Assembly: GCF_000299035.1 (NCBI RefSeq)
Contig: NZ_JH921519.1
Location: 396,620 to 457,659, forward strand
From: Bacillus bingmayongensis
GTDB lineage: Bacteria > Bacillota > Bacilli > Bacillales > Bacillaceae_G
Direction: 5' to 3'
DNA: 61,040 bases
Part shown: piece after piece, positions 8,937 to 17,380 of the stretch
Layout: each line of letters opens with the position of its first letter
How positions within the stretch are numbered: the stretch's first letter is position 1
Notes under the pieces: generated by a model
What the model was told of the DNA's origin: nothing
What the model saw: only the letters and a program-made list of their open reading frames with translations
Database searches by the model: none
Position numbers and translations under genes: made by a program

Positions 8937-9798
8937 AACCAAGAAGCATTTCCCGCACGAATTTGCTTGCTGCGATTGGTGTTTGGTCACTATGATCATA
9001 GACTGGAGCTACTTCTACTAAGTCTGCTCCAACTACTTTTATATTTGAATTTGCAATTGCTACGATGGAATCTAATAGTTCTTTAGATGTGATACCACCA
9101 GCCTCTAATGTCCCTGTTCCAGGAGCATGTGCTGGGTCTAATACGTCGATGTCAATTGTGACATAGACTGGGCGTCCTGCAAGTTTTGGTAATACTTCTT
9201 TCAACGGTTCTAATACGTCAAATTTGTATAGGTTCATGCCCACTTCTTTCGCCCATTCGAATTCTTCTTTCATTCCAGAACGAATTCCGAAAGAATATAC
9301 GTTTTCCGGACCAATTAAATCGCACACTTTACGAATTGGTGTAGAGTGAGATAAAGGTTCCCCTTCATATGACTCACGTAAATCAGTATGAGCATCCATA
9401 TGAATGATTGCTAAATCCGGATATTTTTTTACCATTGCCTTAAAAATTGGCCAAGACACTAGGTGCTCACCGCCGAGACCTAGTGGAAACTTACCGGCAT
9501 CTAATAGTTTTGTTACATATTCTTCAATCATGTCTATACTGCGCTGTGGATTTCCGAATGGTAACGGAATATCGCCAGCATCATAATATTTTACTTCTTC
9601 TAGTTCACGATCTAAATATGGACTATATTCTTCTAGTCCAAGTGATACTTCACGAATACGTGCAGGGCCAAAACGAGAACCTGGACGGTAGCTTACTGTC
9701 CAATCCATTGGCATCCCGTAAATAACAGCCTCTGACTCTTCAAAACTTGGATGACTTTTAATAAATACTTTACCTGAATAAGCTTCATCAAAACGCAT
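8926..9798 (-). CDS. speB: Agmatinase (SpeB, ureohydrolase family)
   Basis: 290 residues, full length. It hydrolyses agmatine to putrescine and urea. The arginase-fold metal ligands are all visible: GGEHLVSW, then HMDAHTDLR, then DIDVLDPAHAPGTG, which supply the His/Asp set for the two Mn ions. It is transcribed after speE (309-base gap), giving the putrescine that SpeE needs. The intergenic gap contains structured repeat R1 copy B and the 3' end abuts copy A. The start is ATG 9798 with AAGGAGGAAAAG just upstream. The same gene pair and order occur in B. subtilis next to pbpG. Confidence 0.96.
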   Translation of the reverse strand: MRFDEAYSGKVFIKSHPSFEESEAVIYGMPMDWTVSYRPGSRFGPARIREVSLGLEEYSPYLDRELEEVKYYDAGDIPLPFGNPQRSIDMIEEYVTKLLDAGKFPLGLGGEHLVSWPIFKAMVKKYPDLAIIHMDAHTDLRESYEGEPLSHSTPIRKVCDLIGPENVYSFGIRSGMKEEFEWAKEVGMNLYKFDVLEPLKEVLPKLAGRPVYVTIDIDVLDPAHAPGTGTLEAGGITSKELLDSIVAIANSNIKVVGADLVEVAPVYDHSDQTPIAASKFVREMLLGWVK

Positions 9799-9997
9799 AT
9801 TCTTTTCCTCCTTATGTGGAACTTAAGGTATCCCAACCTTTCATTATTTCTCAAATTTGGAGCGCTGTACTCCTCTTTCTCGATTTACCTCAATCTTCTT
9901 TTAACGATGAGAAGATTATTTTATTTATAGAAGTGTAAGCAACTAGCATGCTCAAATCTTTTGGACGTGCACCTTAAATGAGCTACTTACACTTTCA

Positions 9998-10110
9998 TCT
10001 ATTGTCCAAGACCTCGTGCCTAAAAACCTTCCACATAAGAAAGTAAAAAGCACTTTCTGTGTGAAAGAACCTTAGCCGTCAGGCCTGAATAGTCGACTCC
10101 ACTTTTATTA
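9998..10110. repeat. Structured repeat R1, copy B, between speE and speB
   Basis: It is homologous to 8821-8936. The hairpin arms differ in sequence (CACATAAGAAAGT about 10032-10044, ACTTTCTGTGTG about 10052-10063) but still pair. The loop AAAAAG and the following AAAGAACCTTAGCC are unchanged. It ends on the speE stop codon. TTTAT stands at the 3' end on the plus strand and another TTTAT lies near 9920. Confidence 0.7.
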
Positions 10111-10935
10111 TTTAATTAAATCCCCAACGAACTTAGGTAATGCGAATGCTGCTTTATGCAGTTCTTTTGTGTAATATTTCGTTTCGATTTCGTGGAAACG
10201 CTCTTCGCTTACTTCTAATGGATCGTGTTTTTTAGATCCGATTGTGAATGTCCAAAGTCCACTTGGGTAAGTTGGAATGTTTGCTGTGTATAGACGTGTA
10301 ATTGGGAAGATTTCTTTTACGTCTTTAAACACAGTTGAAATTAACTCTGGTGTAAACCAAGGGTTGTCCGTTTGAGCAACGAAAATACCGTCTTCTTTTA
10401 ACGCTTTAGAGATTCCAGCGTAGAATCCTTTTGTAAATAAGTTTACTGCTGGTCCTACTGGCTCTGTAGAGTCAACCATAATTACGTCATATTCATTTTC
10501 GCTTTCTGCGATGTGTAAGAAACCGTCTCCTACTTTTACTTCAACGCGCTCGTTATCTAACGCACCTGCAATTGATGGTAAGTACTGTTTAGAGTACTCG
10601 ATTACTTTACCGTCGATTTCAACAAGTGTTGCTTTCTTTACACTTGGGTGCTTTAATACTTCACGGATTACACCGCCATCACCACCGCCAACAACTAATA
10701 CGTTCTCAGGGTTTGGATGCGTAAATAAAGGTACGTGTGCTACCATTTCATGATACACGAACTCGTCCTTTTCTGTTGTCATAACCATGCCATCTAAAAT
10801 AAGCATATTTCCAAATTCTTCAGTTTCAACCATATCAAGCTTTTGAAATTCTGTTTGCTCCGTATGTAATGTGCGGTTAATACGCGCCGTAATTCCAAAA
10901 TGTTTTGTTTGTTTTTCAGTGAACCATAGTTCCAT
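10108..10935 (-). CDS. speE: Spermidine synthase (polyamine aminopropyltransferase)
   Basis: 275 residues. It transfers the aminopropyl group of decarboxylated SAM to putrescine. An N-terminal beta-domain ([10 protein letters not shown]...) precedes the Rossmann methyltransferase-like fold. The glycine loop is [14 protein letters not shown] (residues about 82-95). The catalytic-loop segment is [11 protein letters not shown], and the polyamine-binding [13 protein letters not shown] lies near the C-terminus. It is the first gene of the speE-speB unit. No speA or speD is in the window. The ribosome site overlaps AAAGGCGTG upstream of ATG 10935. Confidence 0.96.
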   Translation of the reverse strand: MELWFTEKQTKHFGITARINRTLHTEQTEFQKLDMVETEEFGNMLILDGMVMTTEKDEFVYHEMVAHVPLFTHPNPENVLVVGGGDGGVIREVLKHPSVKKATLVEIDGKVIEYSKQYLPSIAGALDNERVEVKVGDGFLHIAESENEYDVIMVDSTEPVGPAVNLFTKGFYAGISKALKEDGIFVAQTDNPWFTPELISTVFKDVKEIFPITRLYTANIPTYPSGLWTFTIGSKKHDPLEVSEERFHEIETKYYTKELHKAAFALPKFVGDLIK

Positions 10936-11111
10936 CGTACAATCACGCCTTTCGCTGCAAATTTATAATAGGGACATCATTAATGTCCCCTAACAAAAAT
11001 AAAACAAAACATACAAAATGTATAGTTAAAAGTACAAAAATACCGAAAATATATTTTGGTAAAATTGTTTTTGTTCGTAAATTGTAAAAATACTATATTT
11101 AACAATAAAGA

Positions 11112-11135
11112 AAACCCTTTCTTAAGAAAGGGTTT
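11112..11135 (-). terminator. Terminator at the end of the MFS gene
   Basis: AAACCCTTTCTT and AAGAAAGGGTTT form a 24-base perfect palindrome overlapping the stop codon at 11122. T-rich sequence follows on the minus strand. Confidence 0.75.
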
Positions 11136-12291
11136 CTGCTTCTAATTTGGAACCTTCTCGAACAGGAATCAAAATTATGATACAACCAACTAATACAACG
11201 ATTCCCCCCACTAAAAATGGACTTTGTGGCGAAATTACATGACCGATAATTCCAGATAAAATAGGAGCAATCGCTCCGCCAAGCCAACGGACGAAATTGT
11301 ATACACCAGACGTAATAGATCTTTCATAAGGTGAAATATCCATGACATAACTTGTATATAAAGCGTTATTTAATCCAGATGCTAATCCAGATAAAACGAT
11401 AAGAACAATTTGTAACCACATTACTTTCACAAAGAATAACGCAATTAACAGGATCGCAAATACAAATAAGCTAAATCTTAACAATGCTTTTGGTTCATAT
11501 TTCCCTTCTAATTTATGCGCTAATATAGCCGATCCGTATGCTAACGCAAGTCCCCAGCCGCAAAATACGAAACCAAGCTGAATTGCCGATAAATGCATAA
11601 TAAGTGGTGAATATGCTAATACAACGAAAAATCCATAATAATATAACATGCCTGAAATTGCACCTTGCATAAACGGTTTATATTTAATTAGGTTAAGTAA
11701 TTCTCCTACTCCAGCTGCTTTACGCTTTACTTTGCGCTCCGGTTCTTTTACAAAAAAGAAAACAAGAATAAATGCTAATAAAATTAAAAGACTTGTCGCA
11801 AAAAATGGATATCGCCAAGAATGTCCACCGAGTAGTCCTCCTAGTAATGGACCACCTGCCATCCCTAAACCAATCGCAGCCTCATATAAACCTACCGCTT
11901 CATGTACTTCTTTACTAAGAGAAATTAATAATGTCATCGCTGTTGCGAAAAACATCGCATTTCCTAGCCCCCATCCGGCACGGAAAAGAGATAGCTGTGC
12001 AATCGTTTGTGATATACCACATATAAAAGCAAATACAGTTACAATCGATAAACCAATTGTCATCATTCTCTTATCGCCAAACCGTGCTGCAAATAAACCA
12101 GCTGGTAGCATCATAATTGCCATCGTTAAAATATATGCTGTAAATAACATTTCCACTTGCCAATGTGTTGCACCGATTTTCTCAGCGATAATTGGCAAAA
12201 TAGGATCGACTACCCCGATACCCGAAAAGGCAAGGAAGGTAGCCAGTACTGTAATCAATCTCCCCAATTTTTGTTTGCTCTCCATATTCAT
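11122..12291 (-). CDS. MFS drug-type efflux transporter, DHA1-like
   Basis: 389 residues with 12 predicted membrane segments. The MFS signature GLFAARFGDKRMM follows TM2, and the TM5 region (GLGMAGGPLLGGLLGG) carries the Gly-rich antiporter-like motif. It probably exports a small toxic compound by proton antiport; the substrate is unknown. It overlaps the stop of the MerR gene by one base (TAATG), so regulator and pump are one transcript. The MerR protein likely senses a substrate of the pump. Confidence 0.85.
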   Translation of the reverse strand: MNMESKQKLGRLITVLATFLAFSGIGVVDPILPIIAEKIGATHWQVEMLFTAYILTMAIMMLPAGLFAARFGDKRMMTIGLSIVTVFAFICGISQTIAQLSLFRAGWGLGNAMFFATAMTLLISLSKEVHEAVGLYEAAIGLGMAGGPLLGGLLGGHSWRYPFFATSLLILLAFILVFFFVKEPERKVKRKAAGVGELLNLIKYKPFMQGAISGMLYYYGFFVVLAYSPLIMHLSAIQLGFVFCGWGLALAYGSAILAHKLEGKYEPKALLRFSLFVFAILLIALFFVKVMWLQIVLIVLSGLASGLNNALYTSYVMDISPYERSITSGVYNFVRWLGGAIAPILSGIIGHVISPQSPFLVGGIVVLVGCIIILIPVREGSKLEAETLS

Positions 12292-12698
12292 TACTCTCCT
12301 TTTGTTTCCTCCAAGAATCTAGTTGCACGCTCTAAACTATTCTCTAATTCTGCTTTCACGCGCTCCATTTGTTTCATTTTTGTATCGAGCGTTCCTACTT
12401 GGCTCTCGAGCATTTCCTTAATTTCTTGAATCACTTCACGGTCACGTGGATTGTCACTATTTCGTCTTTGCTCCATACGCTCTTTCAATGATAAGAAATG
12501 CTGCATTTCTTGAAGTGTGATTCCTAATACTTCTTTCGCTTCTACGATCTTTTTAATACGAGCAATATCCTCATCCGTATAAAGACGAATATTTCCTTCA
12601 CTACGCTCCGGCGGATGAATTAAACCAATTTCCTCATAATAACGAAGCGTACGTTTGGTTAACCCAACCTGCTTTGTTACTTCATCAATCTTATACAT
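12291..12698 (-). CDS. MerR-family transcriptional regulator of the MFS pump
   Basis: 135 residues. The N-terminal winged helix (YKIDEVTKQVGLTKRTLRYYEE) is typical MerR, followed by a long coiled coil (about residues 70-135, many Glu/Lys/Leu) that would form the dimer. There is no Cys-rich metal site and no large effector domain, so it resembles the short drug/stress regulators of the family. The start is ATG 12698 because GGGAGG lies seven bases upstream; an upstream in-frame ATG at 12719 lacks a site. It probably regulates its own operon through the palindrome at 12735-12746. Confidence 0.88.
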   Translation of the reverse strand: MYKIDEVTKQVGLTKRTLRYYEEIGLIHPPERSEGNIRLYTDEDIARIKKIVEAKEVLGITLQEMQHFLSLKERMEQRRNSDNPRDREVIQEIKEMLESQVGTLDTKMKQMERVKAELENSLERATRFLEETKGE

Positions 12699-12732
12699 GT
12701 ATATTCCTCCCTTCATCACATTATTACATTTT

Positions 12733-12746
12733 ACGTTAACGTTAAC
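12733..12746 (-). promoter_or_regulatory. Candidate MerR operator
   Basis: GTTAACGTTAAC (12735-12746) is perfectly palindromic and sits 37 bases before the merR start. It lies between TTGCAT and TGTAAT elements on the minus strand. MerR regulators bind such dyads inside over-long promoter spacers. Inferred from position and symmetry. Confidence 0.5.
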
Positions 12747-12849
12747 TTTTATGCAACTGTTATAATTTTGTAAATGTTTGGCATATAGATTGTATTTTTT
12801 TCATCGCAGTTTCATAATGAAAGAAATGAACTCATAAGGAGATTTTCAG

Positions 12850-13575
12850 ATGAAAAAAACGCTTATTTTTGCCCATCGCGGAGTGAAAAGTACACATCCA
12901 GAGAATACAATGATTGCTTTCCAAGAAGCAGAACGTGTTGGTGCCCATGGCATTGAACTTGATGTTCATCTTTCGAAAGACAGTGAGCTTGTTGTAATTC
13001 ACGATGAAACTGTTGATCGTACAACAAATGGAATTGGACTTGTTTCTGAAAAGACAGTAGCGGAATTACAGGCGCTTGATGCAGGAAGTCATAAAGATCC
13101 TTCTTTTTACGAAGCCAAAATCCCAACCTTACGCGAAGTACTTATTTGGTTATCTACGACGAATTTACAACTTAATATTGAATTAAAAACAGACGTAATC
13201 CACTATCCCGGTATCGAAGAGAAGGTTGTCGATCTTGTTCGTGAATATCACCTTTCAAACCAAATTATATTCTCATCATTTAACCATAATTCTGTTTCTT
13301 TACTTGCAGAACTTGCACCTGAAATTCCAAGAGCTATCTTATATGACGAACCAATTGCTGATCCACTTGCTGAAGCAAAGAAAAGGGAAGCGACCGGATT
13401 ACACCCGAATTTTAAATTGTTAACAAAAGAATTTGTACAAGCTGCACAAGAGCAAGGCTATGTTTTCCGCCCCTATACAATCAATGAAAGTAAAGACTTA
13501 CAAACCATGATCAATTACGGTGTAGATGTTATTATTACAGACTGGCCAATGCGTGCTTTTGAGCTCCTTTCTTAA
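12850..13575 (+). CDS. Glycerophosphodiester phosphodiesterase (UgpQ/GlpQ-type, cytosolic)
   Basis: 241 residues with no signal peptide. It hydrolyses glycerophosphodiesters to glycerol-3-phosphate and an alcohol. The conserved start FAHRGVKSTHPENTMIAF gives the His/Arg/Glu/Asn residues of the active site. IELDVHLSKDSELVVIHDE supplies the metal Glu/Asp pair and the second His. The C-terminal TINESKDL and DVIITDWP close the TIM barrel. AAGGAG precedes ATG 12850. A terminator overlaps its stop codon, so it is probably monocistronic. Confidence 0.92.
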   Translation: MKKTLIFAHRGVKSTHPENTMIAFQEAERVGAHGIELDVHLSKDSELVVIHDETVDRTTNGIGLVSEKTVAELQALDAGSHKDPSFYEAKIPTLREVLIWLSTTNLQLNIELKTDVIHYPGIEEKVVDLVREYHLSNQIIFSSFNHNSVSLLAELAPEIPRAILYDEPIADPLAEAKKREATGLHPNFKLLTKEFVQAAQEQGYVFRPYTINESKDLQTMINYGVDVIITDWPMRAFELLS

Positions 13576-13592
13576 TTAAAGGAGCTCTTTTT
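13561..13592 (+). terminator. Terminator of the phosphodiesterase gene
   Basis: GAGCTCCTT and AAGGAGCTC pair across a nine-base loop, followed by TTTTTC. The stem begins inside the last codons. Confidence 0.8.
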
Positions 13593-13660
13593 CATTTTGT
13601 GTTTAAAATACGAGAAAACCCTCAATACTATTAAAAGTATATGATGAGGGGATGAAAAAG

Positions 13661-15712
13661 ATGGACCAAACTGTAAATCCAAAACTTAAAAAATATAAAC
13701 GTCTTTTCTTCACCGCACTTTTTTCATGCGTTCTTTTTTTCGTTTTTTCTCTTTTTATTATCATCATAGTAGCAAAAGTTATGGGACCACCTCCCATCGC
13801 TGTTCCGCAAACAAGCACCTTTTATGCCAATGATGATACCGTAATGGGGCAAAGCAATGGGATGCAAAAGCGCTATAACGTATCCCTTGATCAAATCTCT
13901 CCTTATGTAAGAGAAGCAACACTCTCTATTGAAGACCAACGATTCTATGATCACCACGGCTTCGATATGAAACGAATTGCCGGCGCAATCGTTGCCGATA
14001 TAAAAGCAATGGCAAAGGTCCAAGGTGCTAGTACGATTACGCAGCAATATGCCCGCAATCTATATTTAGATCATGATAAAACTTGGAAACGCAAGGCGTT
14101 AGAAGCAATATATACAATTCGTCTTGAGGTCAATTACAGCAAGAATCATATTTTAGAAGGGTATTTAAATACGATTTATTACGGACACGGCGCTTATGGT
14201 ATTGAAGCTGCTTCTCGTCTTTACTTTAATAAATCAGCTAGTGACTTAACATTAGCTGAGGCAAGTATGTTAGCTGGTATCCCAAAAGGCCCTAGCGTAT
14301 ATTCTCCCTACTTAAAAGAAGAACGGGCAAAAACAAGACAGTCAATCATTCTAAACGAAATGGTAGAGCAAGGCTATATTACAAAAGGGCAGGCATCCTC
14401 TGCCAAAAAAGAAAAGCTTACGTTTGCTTCATTAGAAATGAAAAAGGTCGCAGAAATAGCACCTTATTTCCAGGACGCTGTACAATACTCTCTCCTTCAT
14501 GACGTCGGACTCAATGAACAAACATTACAGCGCGGTGGACTCCGTATTTACACAACACTAGACCCAAAACTACAAACAATAGCTGAACAAGCTGTAAAAG
14601 ATACGATTCCAGAAACAACTCCTATACAAACGGCTCTCGTCTCTATGAATCCAAAAACAGGGGAAGTAGCAGCTCTCGTCGGTGGAAAGGATTATAAAGA
14701 GAGTCAATTTAACAGAGCGATTCAAGCAGCACGTCAGCCAGGATCCACCTTTAAACCGTTTTTATATTACGCTGCACTCGAAAAAGGATTTACACCAGCG
14801 ACTCGCTTAAAAAGTGAATATACAGTATTTACATTAGGCGATGGTGTTTCTAAATATAAACCCAAAAATTATAAAGACTACTATGCCGATGATTTTGTAA
14901 CAATGGCACAGGCCCTTGCCGTATCAGATAACGTATACGCTGTGAAAACACACTTGTTTTTAGGTGAAGATTCACTTACGGAAACCGCTAAACAGTTTGG
15001 CATTAAAAGTTCACTAAAAGATGTACCGTCCCTTGCCCTTGGTACTTCCCCTGTAAAACCAATTGAAATGGTTGGCGCCTACAGTATGTTTGCCAATGGA
15101 GGAAAACAAATAAAACCAACCTTTATTCGCCGCGTTGTCGATCACGAGGGAAATATTTTATACGATGCGCATTTAGAAAGTAAACAAGTGCTCGATAAAA
15201 ACAATACGTTTGTAATGGAAGAAATGATGAAAGGAATGTTCAACGACAAGCTAAGTGGTTATGCATCTGTTACCGGACACTCCCTTCTACCAAAACTATC
15301 ACGTACGTATGCAGGGAAGTCTGGTTCCACAGAAACGGATAGTTGGATGATTGGTTTCACTCCTCAACTTGTCACAGGTGTGTGGGTCGGATACGATCAG
15401 CCTAAATCTATTTCAAATCCAGCAGAACAAGGATACGCCAAAAAGATATGGGCCATTGCGATGGAAAAAGGATTAGAGGGACAACCTAACAAGGAATTCA
15501 AACAACCAAGTGATGTGGTTGCTGTAAATATCAATCCTGAAAATGGGAAAGTCTCAACGAAAGGCTGTCCCGTTTCTGTGAAAATGTATTTTGCAAAAGG
15601 AACAGAACCGACTGAATATTGCATGGATCATGTGGATGACAAAGAAGAATTCGAGAAGGCTAGCAAAGAAAAGAAAAAAGAAAGCTGGTGGAAAAGATAT
15701 TTCCCATGGTAA
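13661..15712 (+). CDS. pbpG: Class A penicillin-binding protein (PBP2d/PbpG-like)
   Basis: 683 residues and bifunctional. One membrane anchor (about 16-39) is followed by a GT51 transglycosylase. Its catalytic Glu lies in SIEDQRFYDHHGFD (about residue 91), followed by GASTITQQYARN. The transpeptidase has STFK (Ser about 362), SDN and KSG (in GKSGSTETDSWM) motifs. It polymerises and cross-links peptidoglycan outside the membrane. Its position next to speE/speB and ywhD-C-B matches B. subtilis pbpG, a forespore SigF gene used for the germ-cell wall. A GTTTA-N17-CAATACTA element near 13610 is only a weak SigF/SigG candidate. The start ATG 13661 has GAGGGG nine bases upstream; ATG 13652 abuts that site. 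Confidence 0.88.
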   Translation: MDQTVNPKLKKYKRLFFTALFSCVLFFVFSLFIIIIVAKVMGPPPIAVPQTSTFYANDDTVMGQSNGMQKRYNVSLDQISPYVREATLSIEDQRFYDHHGFDMKRIAGAIVADIKAMAKVQGASTITQQYARNLYLDHDKTWKRKALEAIYTIRLEVNYSKNHILEGYLNTIYYGHGAYGIEAASRLYFNKSASDLTLAEASMLAGIPKGPSVYSPYLKEERAKTRQSIILNEMVEQGYITKGQASSAKKEKLTFASLEMKKVAEIAPYFQDAVQYSLLHDVGLNEQTLQRGGLRIYTTLDPKLQTIAEQAVKDTIPETTPIQTALVSMNPKTGEVAALVGGKDYKESQFNRAIQAARQPGSTFKPFLYYAALEKGFTPATRLKSEYTVFTLGDGVSKYKPKNYKDYYADDFVTMAQALAVSDNVYAVKTHLFLGEDSLTETAKQFGIKSSLKDVPSLALGTSPVKPIEMVGAYSMFANGGKQIKPTFIRRVVDHEGNILYDAHLESKQVLDKNNTFVMEEMMKGMFNDKLSGYASVTGHSLLPKLSRTYAGKSGSTETDSWMIGFTPQLVTGVWVGYDQPKSISNPAEQGYAKKIWAIAMEKGLEGQPNKEFKQPSDVVAVNINPENGKVSTKGCPVSVKMYFAKGTEPTEYCMDHVDDKEEFEKASKEKKKESWWKRYFPW

Positions 15713-15792
15713 CCCCAATATATCGACGGTTCGACAATATACAACATAAAGTGCGTACCCATCAGCAGGGACTTACTACCCACAAAATAGCA

Positions 15793-15822
15793 AAGGCTAC
15801 CAGAATTTCTCCTGGTAGCCTT
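15793..15822. terminator. Bidirectional terminator between pbpG and ywhD
   Basis: AAGGCTACCAG and CTGGTAGCCTT pair perfectly around an eight-base loop, between two convergent genes. Confidence 0.75.
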
Positions 15823-15826
15823 AAAA

Positions 15827-16336
15827 TTATTCTCCTAATAACGCCTGACGTAATTCTTCACTAGATTCATTCCAAATTGCTTCATTATGCTCTTTTAAGA
15901 ATGTTCCAAGCACTTTTTTAGATGGCTCATCCATATGGTCAACCATGATGTGACGTTTTAATGATTTATCCATCTTGTTTACGTGCTCTGGAAGTGATTT
16001 ATAACCGCGGCGAATTTCACGATCAACCGTCATTTCACAAGCTGTTACACCTGCATAATAAGCACCATTTGCTGTTCTCTCAATCGTTACCCATACGAGC
16101 CAATAAGGCTTTCCGTTTGGAACTTCGTCTTTATTCGTTAAGAATTTAATTCCCTTTTCAACAGTACTGCGCGCATGCATCGCACCGATATCAACGAATG
16201 CAGTTTGCTCTACTACATCTACGAAAACAGGTGAAATATTTTCTAAGCTTAGCGCTCCGACGCCAAAGCCACCATGGCCATCTGTCGAATCGTTCTTCAC
16301 GATATTAAAACCAATTTTTTTCTTTTTCTCTGTCAT
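15827..16336 (-). CDS. ywhD: YwhD-family protein
   Basis: 169 residues, soluble. Function unknown. The sequence has a distinctive start (KKIGFNIVKNDSTDGHGGFGVGALSLENISPVF is its opening run, residues about 5-37) and a Lys-rich helical C-terminus. It belongs to the ywhD family found beside ywhC in Bacillus. I chose ATG 16336 because GAGGAGG lies nine bases upstream; the longer frame from 16357 lacks a site. It follows ywhC by 24 bases and is probably cotranscribed with it. Confidence 0.85.
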   Translation of the reverse strand: MTEKKKKIGFNIVKNDSTDGHGGFGVGALSLENISPVFVDVVEQTAFVDIGAMHARSTVEKGIKFLTNKDEVPNGKPYWLVWVTIERTANGAYYAGVTACEMTVDREIRRGYKSLPEHVNKMDKSLKRHIMVDHMDEPSKKVLGTFLKEHNEAIWNESSEELRQALLGE

Positions 16337-16360
16337 ATGTAAGTCCTCCTCACTCATTCA

Positions 16361-17035
16361 TTACATAAGCCCAAATATAGGCGCAATTATACTTTCTAAA
16401 AATCCTAGTACTTGTGGGATTACCACACTGAAAATTGGCTGAATTGTATAACGGTCAAGCGGTGTAATAACAAGAATCAATAAAACAATCGCTCCATATT
16501 TCTCATATTGCGTCATTTTCGCACGAACATTTGCTGGCGCTAAATCTTCAATCACACGATATCCATCAAGCGGTGGAATCGGCAATAAGTTAAAAACAAA
16601 CAATGCTATGTTTAAGAAAATAAAAATAGTGAAAAATTCATTTAATGTTGTCAATACAGCAACCGGAATCATTGTGAATATCTGGAAGTTGTGTAAACAA
16701 ACGAAAAGAATTAGACCTATTGTTGCTAATATAAGATTACTAATCGGACCTGCAATTGAAACAAGTACACCAGCAAGACGTGGCTTTTTAAAGTTATATG
16801 GGTTAACAGGTACTGGACGTGCCCAACCAAATCCAATAATTAATACTGCGATCATCCCAATCGGATCTAAATGAGCCATTGGCGATAATGTTAAACGTCC
16901 CTGTCTTTTTGCTGTGTCATCACCAAACTTATATGCAACATACGCATGTGCAAATTCATGTACAGACAGTGCAATAATAATGGCCATTGCCACCAGTGGT
17001 ATTTGATGCAGTGGATACCTAAATAATTGATCCAT
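16361..17035 (-). CDS. ywhC: Site-2 protease family membrane metalloprotease (YwhC, M50)
   Basis: 224 residues with about five to six membrane segments. The zinc motif HExxH is present as SVHEFAHAYVAYKFGD (residues about 25-40). The third ligand motif is NLLPIPPLDGYRV (LDG form). Family members cut transmembrane substrates within the bilayer; the substrate here is unknown. The compact form without a PDZ domain matches the FwdE/YwhC subgroup. AGGAGAT precedes ATG 17035. Convergent synteny with pbpG and divergent synteny with ywhB are as in B. subtilis. Confidence 0.9.
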   Translation of the reverse strand: MDQLFRYPLHQIPLVAMAIIIALSVHEFAHAYVAYKFGDDTAKRQGRLTLSPMAHLDPIGMIAVLIIGFGWARPVPVNPYNFKKPRLAGVLVSIAGPISNLILATIGLILFVCLHNFQIFTMIPVAVLTTLNEFFTIFIFLNIALFVFNLLPIPPLDGYRVIEDLAPANVRAKMTQYEKYGAIVLLILVITPLDRYTIQPIFSVVIPQVLGFLESIIAPIFGLM

Positions 17036-17147
17036 GGTTCATCTCCTCTTCATTATGTCAAAAAAAGAAAATATTTGTTTTTCCGATTGTTCTTCTTCAT
17101 AATCCGTTATAATAAGATTGTAACTTACATAAAAGGAGCGATTGTAC

Positions 17148-17333
17148 ATGCCATACGTAACAGTGAAAATGTTAGAAGGACGCACAGAAGAACAAAAGAA
17201 AGCTCTAGCTGAGAAAGTAACTACAGCAGTAAGCGAAACAACTGGTGCTCCTGAAGAAAACATCGTTGTTTTCATCGAAGAAATGTCTAAAAATCATTAT
17301 GCAGTTGGTGGGAAACGCTTAAGCGACAAATAA
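17148..17333 (+). CDS. ywhB: 4-oxalocrotonate tautomerase family protein (YwhB)
   Basis: 61 residues after ATG 17148. Removal of Met would expose Pro1 (PYVTVKMLEGR), the catalytic base of the tautomerase superfamily. Arg in the EGRTEEQK segment and the C-terminal beta-hairpin (GGKRLSD) fit the hexameric 4-OT fold. The physiological substrate is unknown; related Bacillus enzymes tautomerise 2-hydroxymuconate-type compounds weakly. AAAGGAG lies upstream. The gene is divergent from ywhC and followed by a terminator. Confidence 0.9.
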   Translation: MPYVTVKMLEGRTEEQKKALAEKVTTAVSETTGAPEENIVVFIEEMSKNHYAVGGKRLSDK

Positions 17334-17347
17334 TTTCAGGTTTCTTT

Positions 17348-17380
17348 AATAAGAAGCAGTCCTTCAGGCTGCTTCTTATT
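17348..17380. terminator. Bidirectional terminator between ywhB and the HD-domain gene
   Basis: AATAAGAAGCAG and CTGCTTCTTATT pair around a nine-base loop, with T-rich flanks on both strands. Confidence 0.8.
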
